DNA of 64,000 bases from Reticulitermes speratus (taxonomy: Eukaryota; Arthropoda; Insecta; Blattodea; Rhinotermitidae), in the NCBI GenBank assembly GCA_021186555.1, contig JAJKFL010000004.1, forward strand, positions 23,092,406 to 23,156,405, given 5' to 3'. This document shows positions 35,330-46,618 of the stretch, one piece after another (the stretch's first letter is position 1; each line of letters starts with the position of its first letter). The position numbers were made by a program, and so were the translations under genes. A model generated the notes under the pieces. It did not search any database. It had not been told where the DNA came from and worked only from the letters and a program-made list of their open reading frames with translations.

Positions 35330-35457
35330 AAGTTGTTGTGATATTTGAGGTTCGTACAGCTGTGAGTGTGAAGATGGCTGTCTTCTGGCATGTGTTGCCA
35401 TATAATTTTGTAGACAAACACCGACGTTTCGGAGGAACATACCCTCCTCCAACTTAG
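35330..35457 (+). repeat. Hairpin family G, left half
   Basis: ATATTTGAGGTTCGTACAGC, AAGATGGCTGTCTTCTGGCA, AATTTTGTAGACAAACACCG and CGTTTCGGAGGAACATACC follow the family order. On the minus strand GGAGGA and TCCTCC make a 6-bp helix next to GAAACGTC. The frame on + (VFWHVLPYNFVDKHRRFGGT) is the repeat-derived peptide typical of this family, not a gene. Confidence 0.78.
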
Positions 35458-36680
35458 TGGTAGAAAAGTTCTTCTGCATGCAGTTCCTCGACGGTTTGTG
35501 TACGTACTGATTCTAATTCACTCCTCCAGAAGTCACATTTAAATACTTCGTTTATTCAGAGCAAAGTCTTAAATTAGTTGGTGAACATACTTGTTGATGG
35601 GACTGTACACCAAAAGCAGACCATAGAAAATGTAACCTGAGATCTTGCAGGAAGGGAGGGTTGGGTCTTGGGCTAGTCGGAGTCTCTCTGTCTCTGTCGT
35701 GGTAGTTTTTGGGGTTCTTGCTGTTCCAACAGAGCAGTGTGTTTATTCCTACCAGCCTCCCGCAATATTGCAGCCAGGAACAGTTTTTACAAAGCACTGG
35801 CCTTCGTGAATGGACAGGATGGTTACTGGGGGAGTTCGTTGGCTTGGCGGTTGCTGGTAGTGATGCTGTACTGGATGGTTTGAGTATTAAAGTAAGGGGG
35901 GACCATCTCCTAAATGATTTTTTGTGAAATCAGGGGGGAGGGTTACAATACAGCGAAAAAAATTACACAGTTGCCAAATTTCGATTTTTGTTGAGTTTGA
36001 TATAGTTACGTATTTGTTTTGGAAGGGTTGATTTTGATTTAGTACCATATTTATTGTTGGTCAGTCATTTGACCTTGGTGAATTAAATATATTCACTGTA
36101 ATATTCCTCTGAGCGTATTGTGTATTTGGAAAAATTATGTATTGTTAAGGTCTATAATGTACCTGCTTTCAGTACGTGCTACGTATTTGTTCTTGCGCAC
36201 AGTAGGTAGGCTAACCGCGCAACGCCTGATATCAGCCGTTCCGTTTTATCTGCAAGAATACCTTCAGGCTGCAGAAAATAATTTACACTTAGTATTCAGC
36301 AGTATCCAGGGCAACCGCATGCAAGCTTTTATGTGGTGCCGGCAACTTCGGCAAAATTTGGTCTGCGTGCGGGCAAAATGACATTCAATACATAGAATGA
36401 AGAATGAATGAGTCTGCTTATAATTGCTTGTATAATTTTAAATGTGGATTTTTATATATATTATGTGCATTAAAAATATAATAATTATTGTAGGAAAATT
36501 TTGTTTAAAAGATGCAATTCACGACATAGGTCAGGGTGTCGCTATTTGTAGCACATTTTGGCAAAACGAAGTGTATGTCTGCATAAATAAGCCCCTCCTA
36601 AGTTTTCAAAACAGCTTCCGCGTTCTATCTCGGCATTGCCAGGGACAGGGTTAAAACACCTTTTCTCATTTTAAATGTCT
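35458..36680. other. Unassigned non-coding DNA
   Basis: Frames of 70-87 codons occur, none recognisable. A GGGG-rich patch is near 35896 and 35932. Confidence 0.45.
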
Positions 36681-36684
36681 TCTC

Positions 36685-36850
36685 GCGCAACATAACACCG
36701 TGTCACGGGCAATCGGAAAATTTGAAGGGGCGATACCATGCTGGCGTCCTGGACGCAGACGGGAGGTATTAAAAATAATTATGGATATATACGGCTGTGA
36801 AATTGTGGACTGGATTGAACTGGCACGTAGTTCCAGTGGGAGCTCTTGTG
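36685..36850 (+). mobile_element. LINE 3' coding fragment interrupted by a hAT element
   Basis: Translation gives RPGRRREVLKIIMDI...DWIELA, then GALVK. This matches the GRPRRRW.DNIKMDL...[14 protein letters not shown] tail of the LINE at 39590 and 62818. The match continues across the hAT insertion: joining 36850 to the sequence after 37348 restores the VM segment of the RALVN.VMN motif. Codons are diverged and several key residues (W of RRRW) are changed. Confidence 0.68.
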
Positions 36851-37356
36851 AAATATGTCAGGGCTGGCCAAATTCAACCCACAGGAGGCTCACACAATAC
36901 GTGAGGACTCGCCCGAGGGTGGCACGTTGTATACATGTATCGAAAGGGTGGTGGGGGGATTAAATAAACTAGAACGCCGTTATTACAAACACGACATTTG
37001 TTTTATTGCTGTGTATTATACTTGTCGTATTATGTTCTGTAGATCTATATATGCTGACATAATCGTTTCGGTCGCACTATGGCCCTGGGGTCGACTCAGC
37101 CTCTAACAGAAATGAGTACCAGGAATCTTTCCTGGGGGGTAAAGGCGGCCGATGCGTAGGGCTGACAACCTTACCACCTTCATGTGCCGATTGTCTAAAA
37201 ACCTGGGAGCCTCGACCTCCTGGAGCCCTAAGGGCCTGTCAAGGCCTGTAATGGGATTACTTTACCTTTAGATCTATATATGATGTTTGTTAAATTGTAT
37301 TATTGAAACCATATACTTTCCTTGAGGGCTGCATGTTGGCCAGCACTGAAATATGT
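36851..37356. mobile_element. hAT-type element with exact 8-bp TSD, carrying a nested SINE
   Basis: AAATATGT occurs at 36851-36858 and 37349-37356. The 490-bp element between starts CAGGGCTGGCCAAATT and, read inward from the right, CAGTGCTGGCCAACATG, a typical hAT terminal pair. Without the inner SINE (215 bp plus one TSD copy) it would be about 260 bp. No transposase frame. Confidence 0.88.
37040..37282 (+). mobile_element. SINE family B inside a hAT element, 14-bp TSD, type-2 tail
   Basis: TAGATCTATATATG is repeated exactly at 37040-37053 and 37269-37282. Between them is a 5'-truncated family B SINE: GCCCTGGGGTCGACTCAGCC (from 37082), GGGGTAAAGGCGGCCG, and the type-2 tail GCCTGTCAAGGCCTGTAATGGG. 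The tRNA-like head is missing, as expected from incomplete reverse transcription. Confidence 0.93.
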
Positions 37357-38588
37357 AATGGCACATAAAAGTTCTTTTAAAGAATGTGGATTTCTTGACC
37401 AGCTGATCTATTATTTAGCTTCTTCAGCGGACTCTTATCCATAAAGTAGGCGCAGAAATTAAAACCAAAAACTTTTTCTAGGCGTGAGATTTGAACAGAT
37501 TTTATAATTATCTCAAACATGCACGGTATGTACAACTTTGAAGTTTATAATGTGTTGTTCAGCATATTTATTTAATACATATGGCACTAGCAGTAATAGA
37601 GAGGCTATTATACATTAAATCTAGAAAATAGCCCTGGAATATATTTGTATATTACAGCTGCCAATGTTGTTCCCTATGGGTGGGGAGACTATAAAGTAAT
37701 TGCGGATCATCTGCAACGATGTTTGATCTAGGAGGCTAAAGATCGCTAATCCAATAGACTACATTAATTGACGTATTAAAGAGACCTAAAGACTCTGCCA
37801 CACTTTTCATTCTTATCAGTGACATATTCACAGCGAGGCATTAAGAATTTTAAGATTACTGACTACCACCTGGCCATTCACCGTACTATTGGCTACTCAG
37901 GAGTAAAGGTTTGGCCTTGACAGCTTGGGTGGTGGGTCCATTATATTCGGGCGAAACTTGCATAGAAAGCACGTACATCCTCTCAAAAAATTAAGTCTCT
38001 GTTACTTTCCACTGATCGCCTTTTGTTAGGTGTTCAGTGTCTAACATTCTAATGGAAAATTCATGTAAGCTCTAACCAGGTGGGACACATCAGGAGGTAG
38101 TAGAAATTAATTCCTCCTCACAAGACACGACTGCATTTCAGCCCAATGCATTTTTAACTGAAATACGTCGGTTACTAGTCATAAACATCTAACTGTGTGA
38201 CTTTGCCCTGCAATGCCAAGGTCAAACACCTTACTTTTGAGTGACAAACTTGAACCTGGACACGTTGTAGGGGGTGTATTACGCGAGTGTGCATGAAGAG
38301 ATTCAGGCCAGTTTTATTTAGTTCTTAGTGGGTAGGGGTGCGAGTAGAATCACTTAGCCTATTAGGAAAACAGGCAAGCACAGCACTTTTATTTCTGATT
38401 TATTAAATTGATATATGACAATACACGTTCGGGCTGGAACAAAGTCTTGAGTCTTTGAAGGATAAGTTTAAAGAGAATTTCTTCACTTCCTACTAGATCT
38501 TATTCCCCCTTATGGAGGCATAGCTGATCGGAACTTTTGGACGTGTTCGGTTCTCATAAAAAAAGGAAAGTTTATATTTCATGTAACA
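37357..38588. other. Unassigned non-coding DNA
   Basis: Begins with the resumed LINE fragment for a few tens of bases (ATGGCACATAAAAG). Nothing recognised beyond that. Confidence 0.45.
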
Positions 38589-38790
38589 GCGCGAGGTGGT
38601 TGTGGTTCTTAAAAGAAACTTGACTGTCGTTCAGTAGTTTCTGGGTTCGAATCTCGACCAGGCCGCTGACTATTCTAAAAGAGGCTTATCGTGATTTTTT
38701 CTGATACTCCAGGCGAATGCGTGGATTTTACAGTGTGTGACGACCCCCTTCTTCCAAATCCTTTTCTTTTACAAATCATGATCAACACAC
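38589..38790 (+). mobile_element. SINE-like element of a third type (family C)
   Basis: A tRNA-like B-box GGTTCGAATCT (38644-38654) lies in CTGGGTTCGAATCTCGACC, followed by AGGCCGCTGAC, then ACTCCAGGCGAATGCGTGG and a C/T-rich end near CCCCCTTCTTCC. The GGCGAATGC block separates it from families A and B. The A-box is weak. One copy only, so the ends are uncertain. Confidence 0.55.
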
Positions 38791-38974
38791 AGCTTTTTCT
38801 GAGAGGCTAATATTTCAGTGAACTGCTGCAATACCGACTGACGTACGGTAGTCACACTCCACCCTTACAGAAGAATGACAGAAAAAAATTGTAAAGATTT
38901 TACATGGGGTCCACTGTAGCGTGATATGTAGCATGCATGGGAGCGACAATAAATGCATAAACATTTAGTCGAAA

Positions 38975-39038
38975 CCCCGTAAGAGAACCTCAGACTACTG
39001 GGCTTAGATGGGAGGACAATATTAGAATGGTTTCTAGG
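38975..39038 (+). mobile_element. Short LINE 3' coding relic
   Basis: One frame reads GLRWEDNIRMVSREI, close to the RRRWEDNIRMDLREI segment of the common arthropod LINE tail. It is only about 60 bp and runs directly into a SINE body. Confidence 0.42.
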
Positions 39039-39039
39039 G

Positions 39040-39185
39040 AAATACCAGGCTACTATCCAATGGATACCGTGGACTTTTCCTCGTGGGGTCAAGCGGCTGA
39101 GGCGTGAAGCTTACCTCTCACTTCCATTTGGTGCGGAGATGTAGTGACTTCGCTACAGGCTGGACATCCGTTGTATCGTGATTTG
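39040..39185 (+). mobile_element. SINE family B body fragment
   Basis: CCAATGGATACCGTGGAC, CGTGGGGTCAAGCGGCTGAGG and CGTGAAGCTTACC follow the family body order (GGGTACCGGG, GGTAAAGCGGCCG, GTGAAGTTGACC). The tail is altered after 39130. Confidence 0.6.
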
Positions 39186-39214
39186 ATTTAAGGTATTTAG
39201 AGTTATTTCTTCAA

Positions 39215-39420
39215 AACGTATAGACCGGCCCTGGGCTGACATATCTTTCTCTTCAAGTGTATAACGGGATGCTTTTACAGGTTAGAAAACGGCCGGGAAT
39301 GAAGCTGACAACTAACTCCATCCAGTTAGGAGATTAAGAATGCGTGAATCTATAGTTGCACTCTCCCACAGGCCATCATGGCGTGCACAGGGACAACTTT
39401 ATCTTTACTTTATGGAAATA
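39215..39420 (+). mobile_element. SINE family B partial, type-1 tail
   Basis: GACCGGCCCTGGGCTGACAT (from 39223), AACGGCCGGGAATGAAGCTG, then GATTAAGAATGCGTGAATC and the type-1 tail CATCATGGCGTGCACAGGGA. The head is missing, and it sits close behind another family B fragment. Confidence 0.72.
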
Positions 39421-39589
39421 GGTTGTGTGGACATGGACCGAATGCATTGTCTCGGGAGGGACACCAGTGGCACCTGTTACGAATACGATAACGGGTACCT
39501 TCAGGTTTTTGTAAAATGCGTCTAATTTATCAAATAGGTGAGCGACAATTAGATTTTCAGGAAAGACTGTGCTTCATGGAGTTAGTCAC

Positions 39590-39592
39590 TAC

Positions 39593-39625
<33 letters not shown>

Positions 39626-40040
39626 CATGGAGCAGAATCCTTCCTGAGAAGCTAACAGGTCCTCCGCTAGTCCAGAAATTTCCCGCATTTTATGGAACCC
39701 AAAGATTCATAACCACATTCACAAGAGCCCGTCTGTTGTCCCTATCCTGAGCCAGATCAATCCAGTCCATGTCCTCCCCATCCCACTTCTTGAAGATCCA
39801 TTTTAATATCATCCATCTACGCCTAGGTCTTCCAAGTGTTTCTTTCTTGCAGGTCTCTGCACGAAAACCCTGTATGCACCTCTCCTGTCTCCCATACGTG
39901 CCACGCGCCCCGCCCATCTCATTCTTCTTGACTTCATCACCCGAATAATATTTGGTGAGGAGTACAGATCATAAAGCTCCTTGTTATGTAATCTTCTCAA
40001 CTCCCCTGTTACCTCACCCCAGTCAGTCTTGCAAGCAGAT
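39590..40040 (-). mobile_element. LINE 3' end with (GTTA)n tail
   Basis: On the minus strand from about 40036 the frame reads CKTDWGEVTGELRRLHN...DLYSSPNIIRV, then RRMRWAGRVARMG. After a frameshift near 39830-39860 it reads GRPRRRW, then [18 protein letters not shown]. This is the C-terminal tail of a non-LTR retrotransposon (RTE/Jockey-like by memory; class not proven). A 3' UTR (AGCTTCTCAGGAAGGATTCT) is shared with 63130-63180. It ends in a tandem (GTTA)n at 39625-39597, the element's own simple-repeat tail. Reverse-transcriptase and endonuclease domains are absent: a 5'-truncated, dead copy. Confidence 0.85.
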
Positions 40041-41794
40041 AATAATTATGGGACAAATTGAATCAATGCTTTCATACTCTTTGTTTGTATTTAACTAATA
40101 ATGAGGAATTCATAATTTTAGTGTTCTAAGTTTTCGTTACTGATAAACGTAACGAAGGAAGTCATTTTAAGGAACATAATTCCAGTTGCTTAACCACGGG
40201 AGCAGCAACCTCGCCAGTGTTTGATATCGCCATAAACTCTCGGGTTACACAAAGTCGTATGCTAAGAGCTGAAGGACGGAAGGTGGCAAGACTTGTGGAT
40301 TGCTTAAAAACGATTACAAATTTTATAACTAACTGAAATTACAGTTGATATTATTATAGTAGGCTAATAACTGTATAGTTTATATCATAGGCAACGTCTG
40401 CACATTATATTTTTCCTGAATCACAGGAGCTGATAATGGATGTTGTCTGGCAGAATTTGTGTCTTGCATTGCCACTATATTTTCAGAGGATGGCAGGTAT
40501 CTTTATAATGCCACCTGTAAGAATACGTACTAAAAAATAGCTATACATTGCAAGGACCCCTAACACTTGCCGGAAGGTTGTCATTTTGGGTGCCATAAAT
40601 AATGTTCACAGTGGACCCTCATTCTCCCCTTCTACTGTTTCCTCTAGGCGCACGTTTGCGCTTGCGCACGTCTCCAAATGATGTTACCATTAAAGACTTC
40701 AAAACAAGATTTATAAACATTGCTCCACCTCTTTCAGCCCTCCATTTCTGTAAAATGCCTCCCCATATAATGTGCTAACGATGATAAGCATGTTCCACAA
40801 AATTGCAGCTCCAAACGGAAGATCACAGTGTTTTTTATTAAAACCACCTTTTATAACATCCCTTCAGGGGGGTTACAAAATATGTACTACACAAAACAAT
40901 TCTTTCTATAAATATTTTGAAGCGTTGATATGTGGCTTCAGAAAAAGCCCGGTTGTTAAAAGTTAGCTTGGGTTTTTCGAGGTTTGGCAACTATGTCCAG
41001 CAGAACCGTTCGTTTTCCTTTCTTTCCTGTGGAATGGAATGGATGGCAACATTCTTTCAGGGACCTTTTGTGCGTGAGAGTTGTTTCTTTTTTGCCTGCA
41101 CGTCTTAAAGAGACCTACAACCAGAAGAAACATTGGCATGAATTGACCTTCTTTTGCTACCTCTAACAAAATGTACCTCAAGCGATATGTTACACGTTTA
41201 GTAAATTACTTGGTAAGTTCTGTTGTGTGGGAAATTCTGAAGTTAAATTTGACATATTTGATATTATTTTACATCTGCGTAATGTTTTTGAGTCAATGAT
41301 CGTGTGGTTATGGTTACTAATGAATTGTCCGTAAACTGATGCGTATGTGGCCAAAACTATCGATTCAAGTTAATGTTATAAGAAGCTGGTTAACTACTGA
41401 CTGATATTTACTTCATACACCTCTACGTATGCCGAACGTACATTGAAACTCCACGGTTAGTCATTCTCGCGTAGTGTCTAGTCGCTCAGGAAGTCTAGGA
41501 TTTTCTCGCATTTTTCCCGTGAGCATGCAGTTAGACGGTGTTTGGAAACATGAATCGCGACATTTTACGTTTAGCTTTGATCCACTTCAATATTATCATA
41601 CGATCTAAATTTAAGTCTCTTATGTGCTTTCATTCAGGATTGTCGACAGAATTATTGTTAGTATGTACTTGCCACGTGCTGCGCCAGTCTTGTCCTGTCT
41701 CGGTTAATAGAAAACAAGGCTAAGCACGATGCAGGAAAAGTATTTACGCACTCTAAAGTTCTGTCTTTGTGTCAGCTTTTTGGACTTTGTTTCT
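40041..41794. other. Unassigned non-coding DNA
   Basis: Nothing recognised. A GCGCACG-rich imperfect palindrome lies near 40648-40672. Confidence 0.45.
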
Positions 41795-42005
41795 TGTCTT
41801 CATAGCGTGGCCGTTATTATGGCCACTAGGATACGGGCTGGACGGTCCGGGGTTTGAATCCGTGCAGGGGAAAGTGATTTTTCTGTTCTCCAAAACGCCG
41901 AAGTAAATTACACACAATTAAAATTAATTCTTTAATGACCTGAAGATGACCATTTAGTTGTTATCCTCTGCTGTAGCAATAAATAATTGTGTTGATGGCG
42001 AGTGT
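41795..42005 (+). mobile_element. SINE family B, type-1 head, shortened body
   Basis: Head ATAGCGTGGCCGTTATTATG then ACGGGCTGGACGGTCCGGGG with B-box GGTTTGAATCC (about 41851-41861) matches 58283. The central body is mostly deleted. GACCTGAAGATGACC.TTTAG and GTTGATGGCGAGTG are remnants of the body and tail. Confidence 0.65.
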
Positions 42006-42301
42006 TTAGTATCTTGTGATGTATGTAAACGTAACGGGATGTCCGAAGTTAAATAAATAATACGCGAGCATAAGAACGAAATTCTGTCCTCATTCTGTCC
42101 CCATGTAGCGCTTCATTCGTATAGTTACGAATACGAACACCCAGTGGAAGTGATTACTGACATGCAGTCCCTCGTTATGAAGCAGTAATTCTTGTATACA
42201 GATGGAGCCACTAGGAGGCAGCACTATCAAGGAGCAGTGATTGCAGTAGCCTTACCTACGTAGCTTATGGCGTGCATATTCAGTGAAATTGTGGTTTAAT
42301 A

Positions 42302-42467
42302 CAAGGGTGCACAAATCTCGGACACCAGGCCGCTCGGGCGACCACATTCTTTACTGTGGCCCCTAATATTTGTGCGTCCTCAATATGAAACTTTTTTCCT
42401 GTCACCCTTCTAGCGCCTTAGAATTTGGAGATGGCTTCTAGATTTATGGAAAATTTGTGCATCCCTG
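42302..42467 (+). mobile_element. 160-bp hAT-like MITE (alpha family) copy 3
   Basis: Begins CAAGGGTGCACAAATCTCGG and ends, read inward, CAGGGATGCACAAATTTTCC. Inside are CCAGGCCGCTCGGGCGACCA and the CTAATATTTGTGCG block, collinear with copy 1. No matching 8-bp flanks were seen. Confidence 0.75.
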
Positions 42468-43476
42468 ATATAATGGATGATATAATGGGGCAAAAATATA
42501 AGGGCATTTTGTGGAAATAAGGTTTCGTGTACTGCTGGAGGAGGTACTATGTATATACTGTACAGTATGTTTATGTCCATTTGCTGAATTTTTGTAATCG
42601 TTCATTGTAAGATATATTTACGAGACGTAGGCTACATGGGAAAAATGGAGCGTATGGTGGTAATGTCGAAAAGGCGCCAATTAGTGAAGTTAATAAAGTG
42701 TCTCTGAGGACCAAATTACGTTAACAGACTGTCACAATTGGTCAAGTTAGTGTAGATTGAGGTTACACATTTAGGCGAAGCTTATCGGACCATTCCGTTG
42801 AAAAGTTCAGCGGACTTTATGATAATCTGTAATGTTGATTGAGGAATATAAAACTATGTGTGTATGTACATATGTGTCAGTATAACTAGTTGTGCCGCTC
42901 TCAGCTTACGTAATTAATCACATGTTTCAGTGTTATATTGTTTATTAATCGGTGTTAAAAGCAACATTTTTCTGCCGTAATTTATTGCTATCTAGCTATG
43001 AATGTTTGTGGCAGTCGGGGGTAGCAAAACGCATGTTGGGCAACCATCAATGTCTCTAACGAGCTGAGGCCAGGACTCCTTGCTGTTTATTACATTGGAA
43101 CAGATGTGCCCTGAGCAATGGGTGATAATGACCATTTAATTGGACTTGTCAGGGATATAGGAGGAAAGGGAAGGAATTAGACACTATAGATGCCATTAAG
43201 CAAAGCAACTGGCTGTATCCTACATGCAGTAAACACGCCGGAACATTGGATCGTATGATGAGGGAAGTTATTAATTTGTGTAAATTCTGCCATCAAAGTG
43301 TGCGGTGCGGCGTTTGCATTTAGTCGTTCCGTACGTAAAACTTTTAGAAAGGGTCTGTGTCTTGCATGATATGCAGCTGGCAGCGTATCTGTACTTCTTG
43401 GTGGAGTCATTTTTGCCGGTTTGTAATGAAAATGTGGAACTACCTTTAAATCCAAGTTACGCTTTTAGAGAGCGGC
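42468..43476. other. Unassigned non-coding DNA
   Basis: Nothing recognised. Confidence 0.45.
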
Positions 43477-43752
43477 AGTGGTGTAAATGCTGATCCCAGT
43501 GGTAGCGCGGTCTAAGGCGTGGGTCTGCGGCCCCTCGCTTGCTGGGATTGTTGGTTCGAATCCCGCCGGGGACATGTATGTCTCTTGTGAGTGTTGTGTG
43601 TTGTCAGGTAGAGGTCTCTGCAACGGGCCTATCCCTTGTCTAGAGGAGTCCTACCGAGTGTGGTGTGTCTGAGTGTGATCTCGCAACCTTAACAATGAGG
43701 AGGCCTAGGTCCACTAAGGCTGTAAAGCCATGGAAAAAAAAAAAAGTGGTGT
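43477..43752 (+). mobile_element. SINE family A copy 4, full length with poly-A and TSD
   Basis: AGTGGTGT at 43477-43484 is repeated at 43745-43752. Between them are an intact A-box-like TGGTAGCGCGG (43500-43510), B-box GGTTCGAATCC (43553-43563), the body AGGTAGAGGTCTCTGCAACG, the tail AACAATGAGGAGGCCTAGG...AAAGCCATGG and a terminal A run at 43734-43744. It is the least decayed copy of the family here. An internal RNA polymerase III promoter is expected from the A and B boxes. Confidence 0.88.
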
Positions 43753-44212
43753 TAGTACATCACACGTTAGAAGTTTATTGCGATTGAAGGAGGCCACTGC
43801 TGTAATATAGTGCAGAAGTTTAGAGATCTTGTTTTGAAGTGGGCAGTATTTATATGTTGCAACTTATCTTGCATTTAATCTAATTTATTCTTTCATGAGC
43901 TTGACCTTGTTGTGGTCTATATACTTGCATCCGTTATTACGTAACAAACATCTGTGTCTATAAATGCAGTTATATAATACGTAAAAATTTCAAACATCAA
44001 AGATATTTTGATTGTAAAAGTTACGTTTAAGATATATTAGATATATGGATATTAGACGAAGTGTGGTATAAAGTATTTGTCCTTTTATACTTACGCGAGA
44101 GATTTTCCACCTGTTGCGAAGGTGGGTAATGGGGTTGTATTTAATTCAAGTTACGCAAACAAAGTGAAATACACTACTTTTGAGGTTTGCAAGGAATATT
44201 TTGCTCAACTGA
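43753..44212. other. Unassigned spacer
   Basis: Nothing recognised. Confidence 0.4.
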
Positions 44213-44214
44213 TG

Positions 44215-44290
44215 ATCTACTGTGTTTCCCCCAATGTTTCGGAGGCATGTGCTGCCCCCGTCTTGAAGGTGACTGAATTTGGGTCAGATG
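44215..44290 (-). repeat. Hairpin family G fragment with strong core helix
   Basis: On the minus strand TTCAAGACGGGGGCAGCAC then ATGCCTCCGAAACATTGG. GGGGGC pairs with GCCTCC (one G-U) directly before GAAAC. The TCTTGAAGGTGACTGAATTT flank on + is family-typical. No long arms remain. Confidence 0.58.
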
Positions 44291-46227
44291 GCTACTGAAG
44301 AGGTTTGGAAACGGGATTTTATAGATTATATGGGAAGGGCAGAATCCTTGAAACCTTCTTATGTAATTGACATAATTCCCTTTTCCAATAATATCAACAT
44401 CCACCTGAATCAAATTCAACCATCCTGAGGACAGAGGCAGCACTTCCCTTCTAAAGATTGGAACTAACGGATCATCCCACACAGTGTGCAAATCCAGAAG
44501 ACTGCTTATGACTCTGAAAGAAATATACATACATTTAGGTTCTTTAACACTTTAAAGACGAAAATATTAGCCTGTATTATATTTAAAGACTCAATTCGTA
44601 CCGCGCAGTGAACACAGTCCTTGTAGGTTATAAGAACCCAGTTAACGCTGTGTAAGGAAATGACACCTGTTTATTCTCAGAAGCATACAAAACACAGAAA
44701 TCCACTGTGTGGGCGGAATGTAGAATTTTTTTAATGTCTACCCTGCTGGCATATAACGTAATCACAGGGCTTTTAAAGGCTTACGATTTGATTCAAGTTT
44801 TTATATAAACTTGCAGTGAGTAGTCTTCTGGACGATACATAGGTGAAACGAAAGTATGCGGCCTATGATGTGGCCGTACTTGACGAGACTTGATTACGCT
44901 CTTACAAAAGAAACACTCTGTATAATTGAAATATTACTCATGGTATCTGTTTAATGTGGACCAAACTTCCTGATATTAGAACTGTTAGTTATCAGATATG
45001 CAATTCTGTTCTTAGCCGTGTGGGAGGACATGTAATGAATTTGTAGATTTATTTTTTGATTTATTTTATGACAATTTATGTTGTCGATTAAGTGGCTGGT
45101 GCTTGGTGTTGTTCGGTATCAGCAGTAGTACTTCCGTCCGTCAGTTGGCTCGTTTGTTGAAAAGTCTGTGTCAACATTGCATCAGGAAGTGTGGCGGATA
45201 CGGTCGACTTCTCTCCTTTCCGCTACTTGTATCTGCAGTAATGTGACGTAGAGAATGTTTTGTATGTGGACTCGTTAAAAAAAAAAAACACAACGACAGT
45301 ATGTGTTCGTACATGCATACTAGCCAAGGTTCCGGGGCGTACAAAACCTACATTTTGGCCACGCGCGCACCTAATTATGTCTTTCTTACTGCAGGAAATC
45401 ATTGTGCGACAGCTCGGTAAAGATTGTCATGCTGAGTGGTTGGCAGTCGTTACTATTTCGTATTTGGGAGTCTCGGGTCTGTTTCTGGGAATTGGTCTCT
45501 ATTGCCTTAAATCAGCCACGATTTTCTTCTCCCTTATCCTGTATGATTTATCATCCACAGTCGTTCTCCAATTTGTTGCGCGTTAAAAAAAACGTGTTAG
45601 TGAATAAGCCAATAAAAATACATGGAGCGAAACACAAATCTTGAGACAGGAGAGAAAATTCCATCGCTGAAATAAACTCATTTCAAAATCAAGTGCCTAT
45701 AATTTGGCATTTCTTGTCTGTAAAAGGAATGCAAGCAGAAGTACGAACGATTATGGCGGGGATCTGCTGCTGGTAGGATTAGCTGTTTAAAATAATATCT
45801 AACTTCAGGTAATATATTTGCGTAATGAATACTGTTTTTGAAGAATGAAATATGATCAGTGCGCGAGACTATCCAGTGTCATCATATGACAACCAATGTC
45901 AATTCTTTGTTCACGAGAGGAGGACGCACACATTAGGTAATGAATCGTAGCCCTTAATGAAGATTATAAATAAAGAGCATCAGGCAGTTAGTGAACCACT
46001 TGGTGTTAGAACCCAACATTTCTTCACAAATTCCACTGTTTTATTTTGTGCGGACGATTTGACCCAGTACACATTGCCCGACTGTTTCCAGGATATTAAT
46101 TATTATATTATCCTCTTATAGAAATCTTTGTATCTTTCTAAATTTTCTTACAAATTCTTTATGTTTCATGATTCCTACCCATAAGAACGTAACGTGTTTG
46201 AGTAAATTATTCTAGCAATTCCACGGG
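44291..46227. other. Unassigned non-coding DNA
   Basis: The longest minus-strand frame in the window (118 codons, 44530-44174) crosses the family G fragment and has no recognisable domain. The 108-codon frame at 45260-45586 has a hydrophobic stretch but no family I know. Both are treated as chance. Confidence 0.45.
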
Positions 46228-46618
46228 ACAAATGTTCGTGCGATGTTGCTCCTTATATAATGCTCCCGTAATGTTGCTCCTTGTGTAATGTTCCCACGAT
46301 GTTCCTACGTATATAATGTTCCCACGATTCTGCTACGTATAATGTTCCCTAATGTTGCTCCTTATGTAATGTTCCCACGATTCTGCTACGTATAATGTTC
46401 CCTGATGTTGCTCCTTATATAATGTTCCCACGATGCAGCTACGTATAATGTTCCCTGATGTTGCTCCTTATATAATGTTCCCACGATGCTGCTACATATA
46501 ATGTTCCCAGATGTTGCTTCTTATATAATGTTCCAATGATGGTGCGCTTTATATAATGTTCCCATGATGTTGCTCCTTGTATAATGTTCCCATGATGGTG
46601 CTCCTTATATAATGCTCT
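46228..46618. repeat. Minisatellite with 53-bp higher-order period
   Basis: Two related subunits alternate: a 28-bp one (GATGTTGCTCCTTATATAAT, GTTCCCAC) and a 25-bp one (GATTCTGCTACGTATAATGT, TCCCT). In the middle the pair repeats at exactly 53 bp (starts 46351, 46404, 46457, 46510). Outer copies are irregular. Every unit carries a TATAATG-like word. Confidence 0.95.

Noticed and set aside
39590..39630. (CTAA)n as an independent microsatellite or telomere-like repeat
   Set aside because: It is the simple-repeat tail of the LINE on the minus strand. Insect telomeric TTAGG repeats are not seen.
43500..43563. True tRNA gene from A-box and B-box
   Set aside because: Boxes are present, but no complete cloverleaf with anticodon arm and acceptor pairing is evident. 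The unit continues into a SINE body and poly-A.
44174..44530. 118-codon minus-strand frame, the longest in the window
   Set aside because: It runs through a family G hairpin fragment and has no conserved pattern; treated as chance.
45260..45586. 108-codon frame with a hydrophobic C-terminal half as a membrane protein
   Set aside because: A hydrophobic segment alone is common in T-rich DNA. No family is recognised, and an overlapping frame is equally open.
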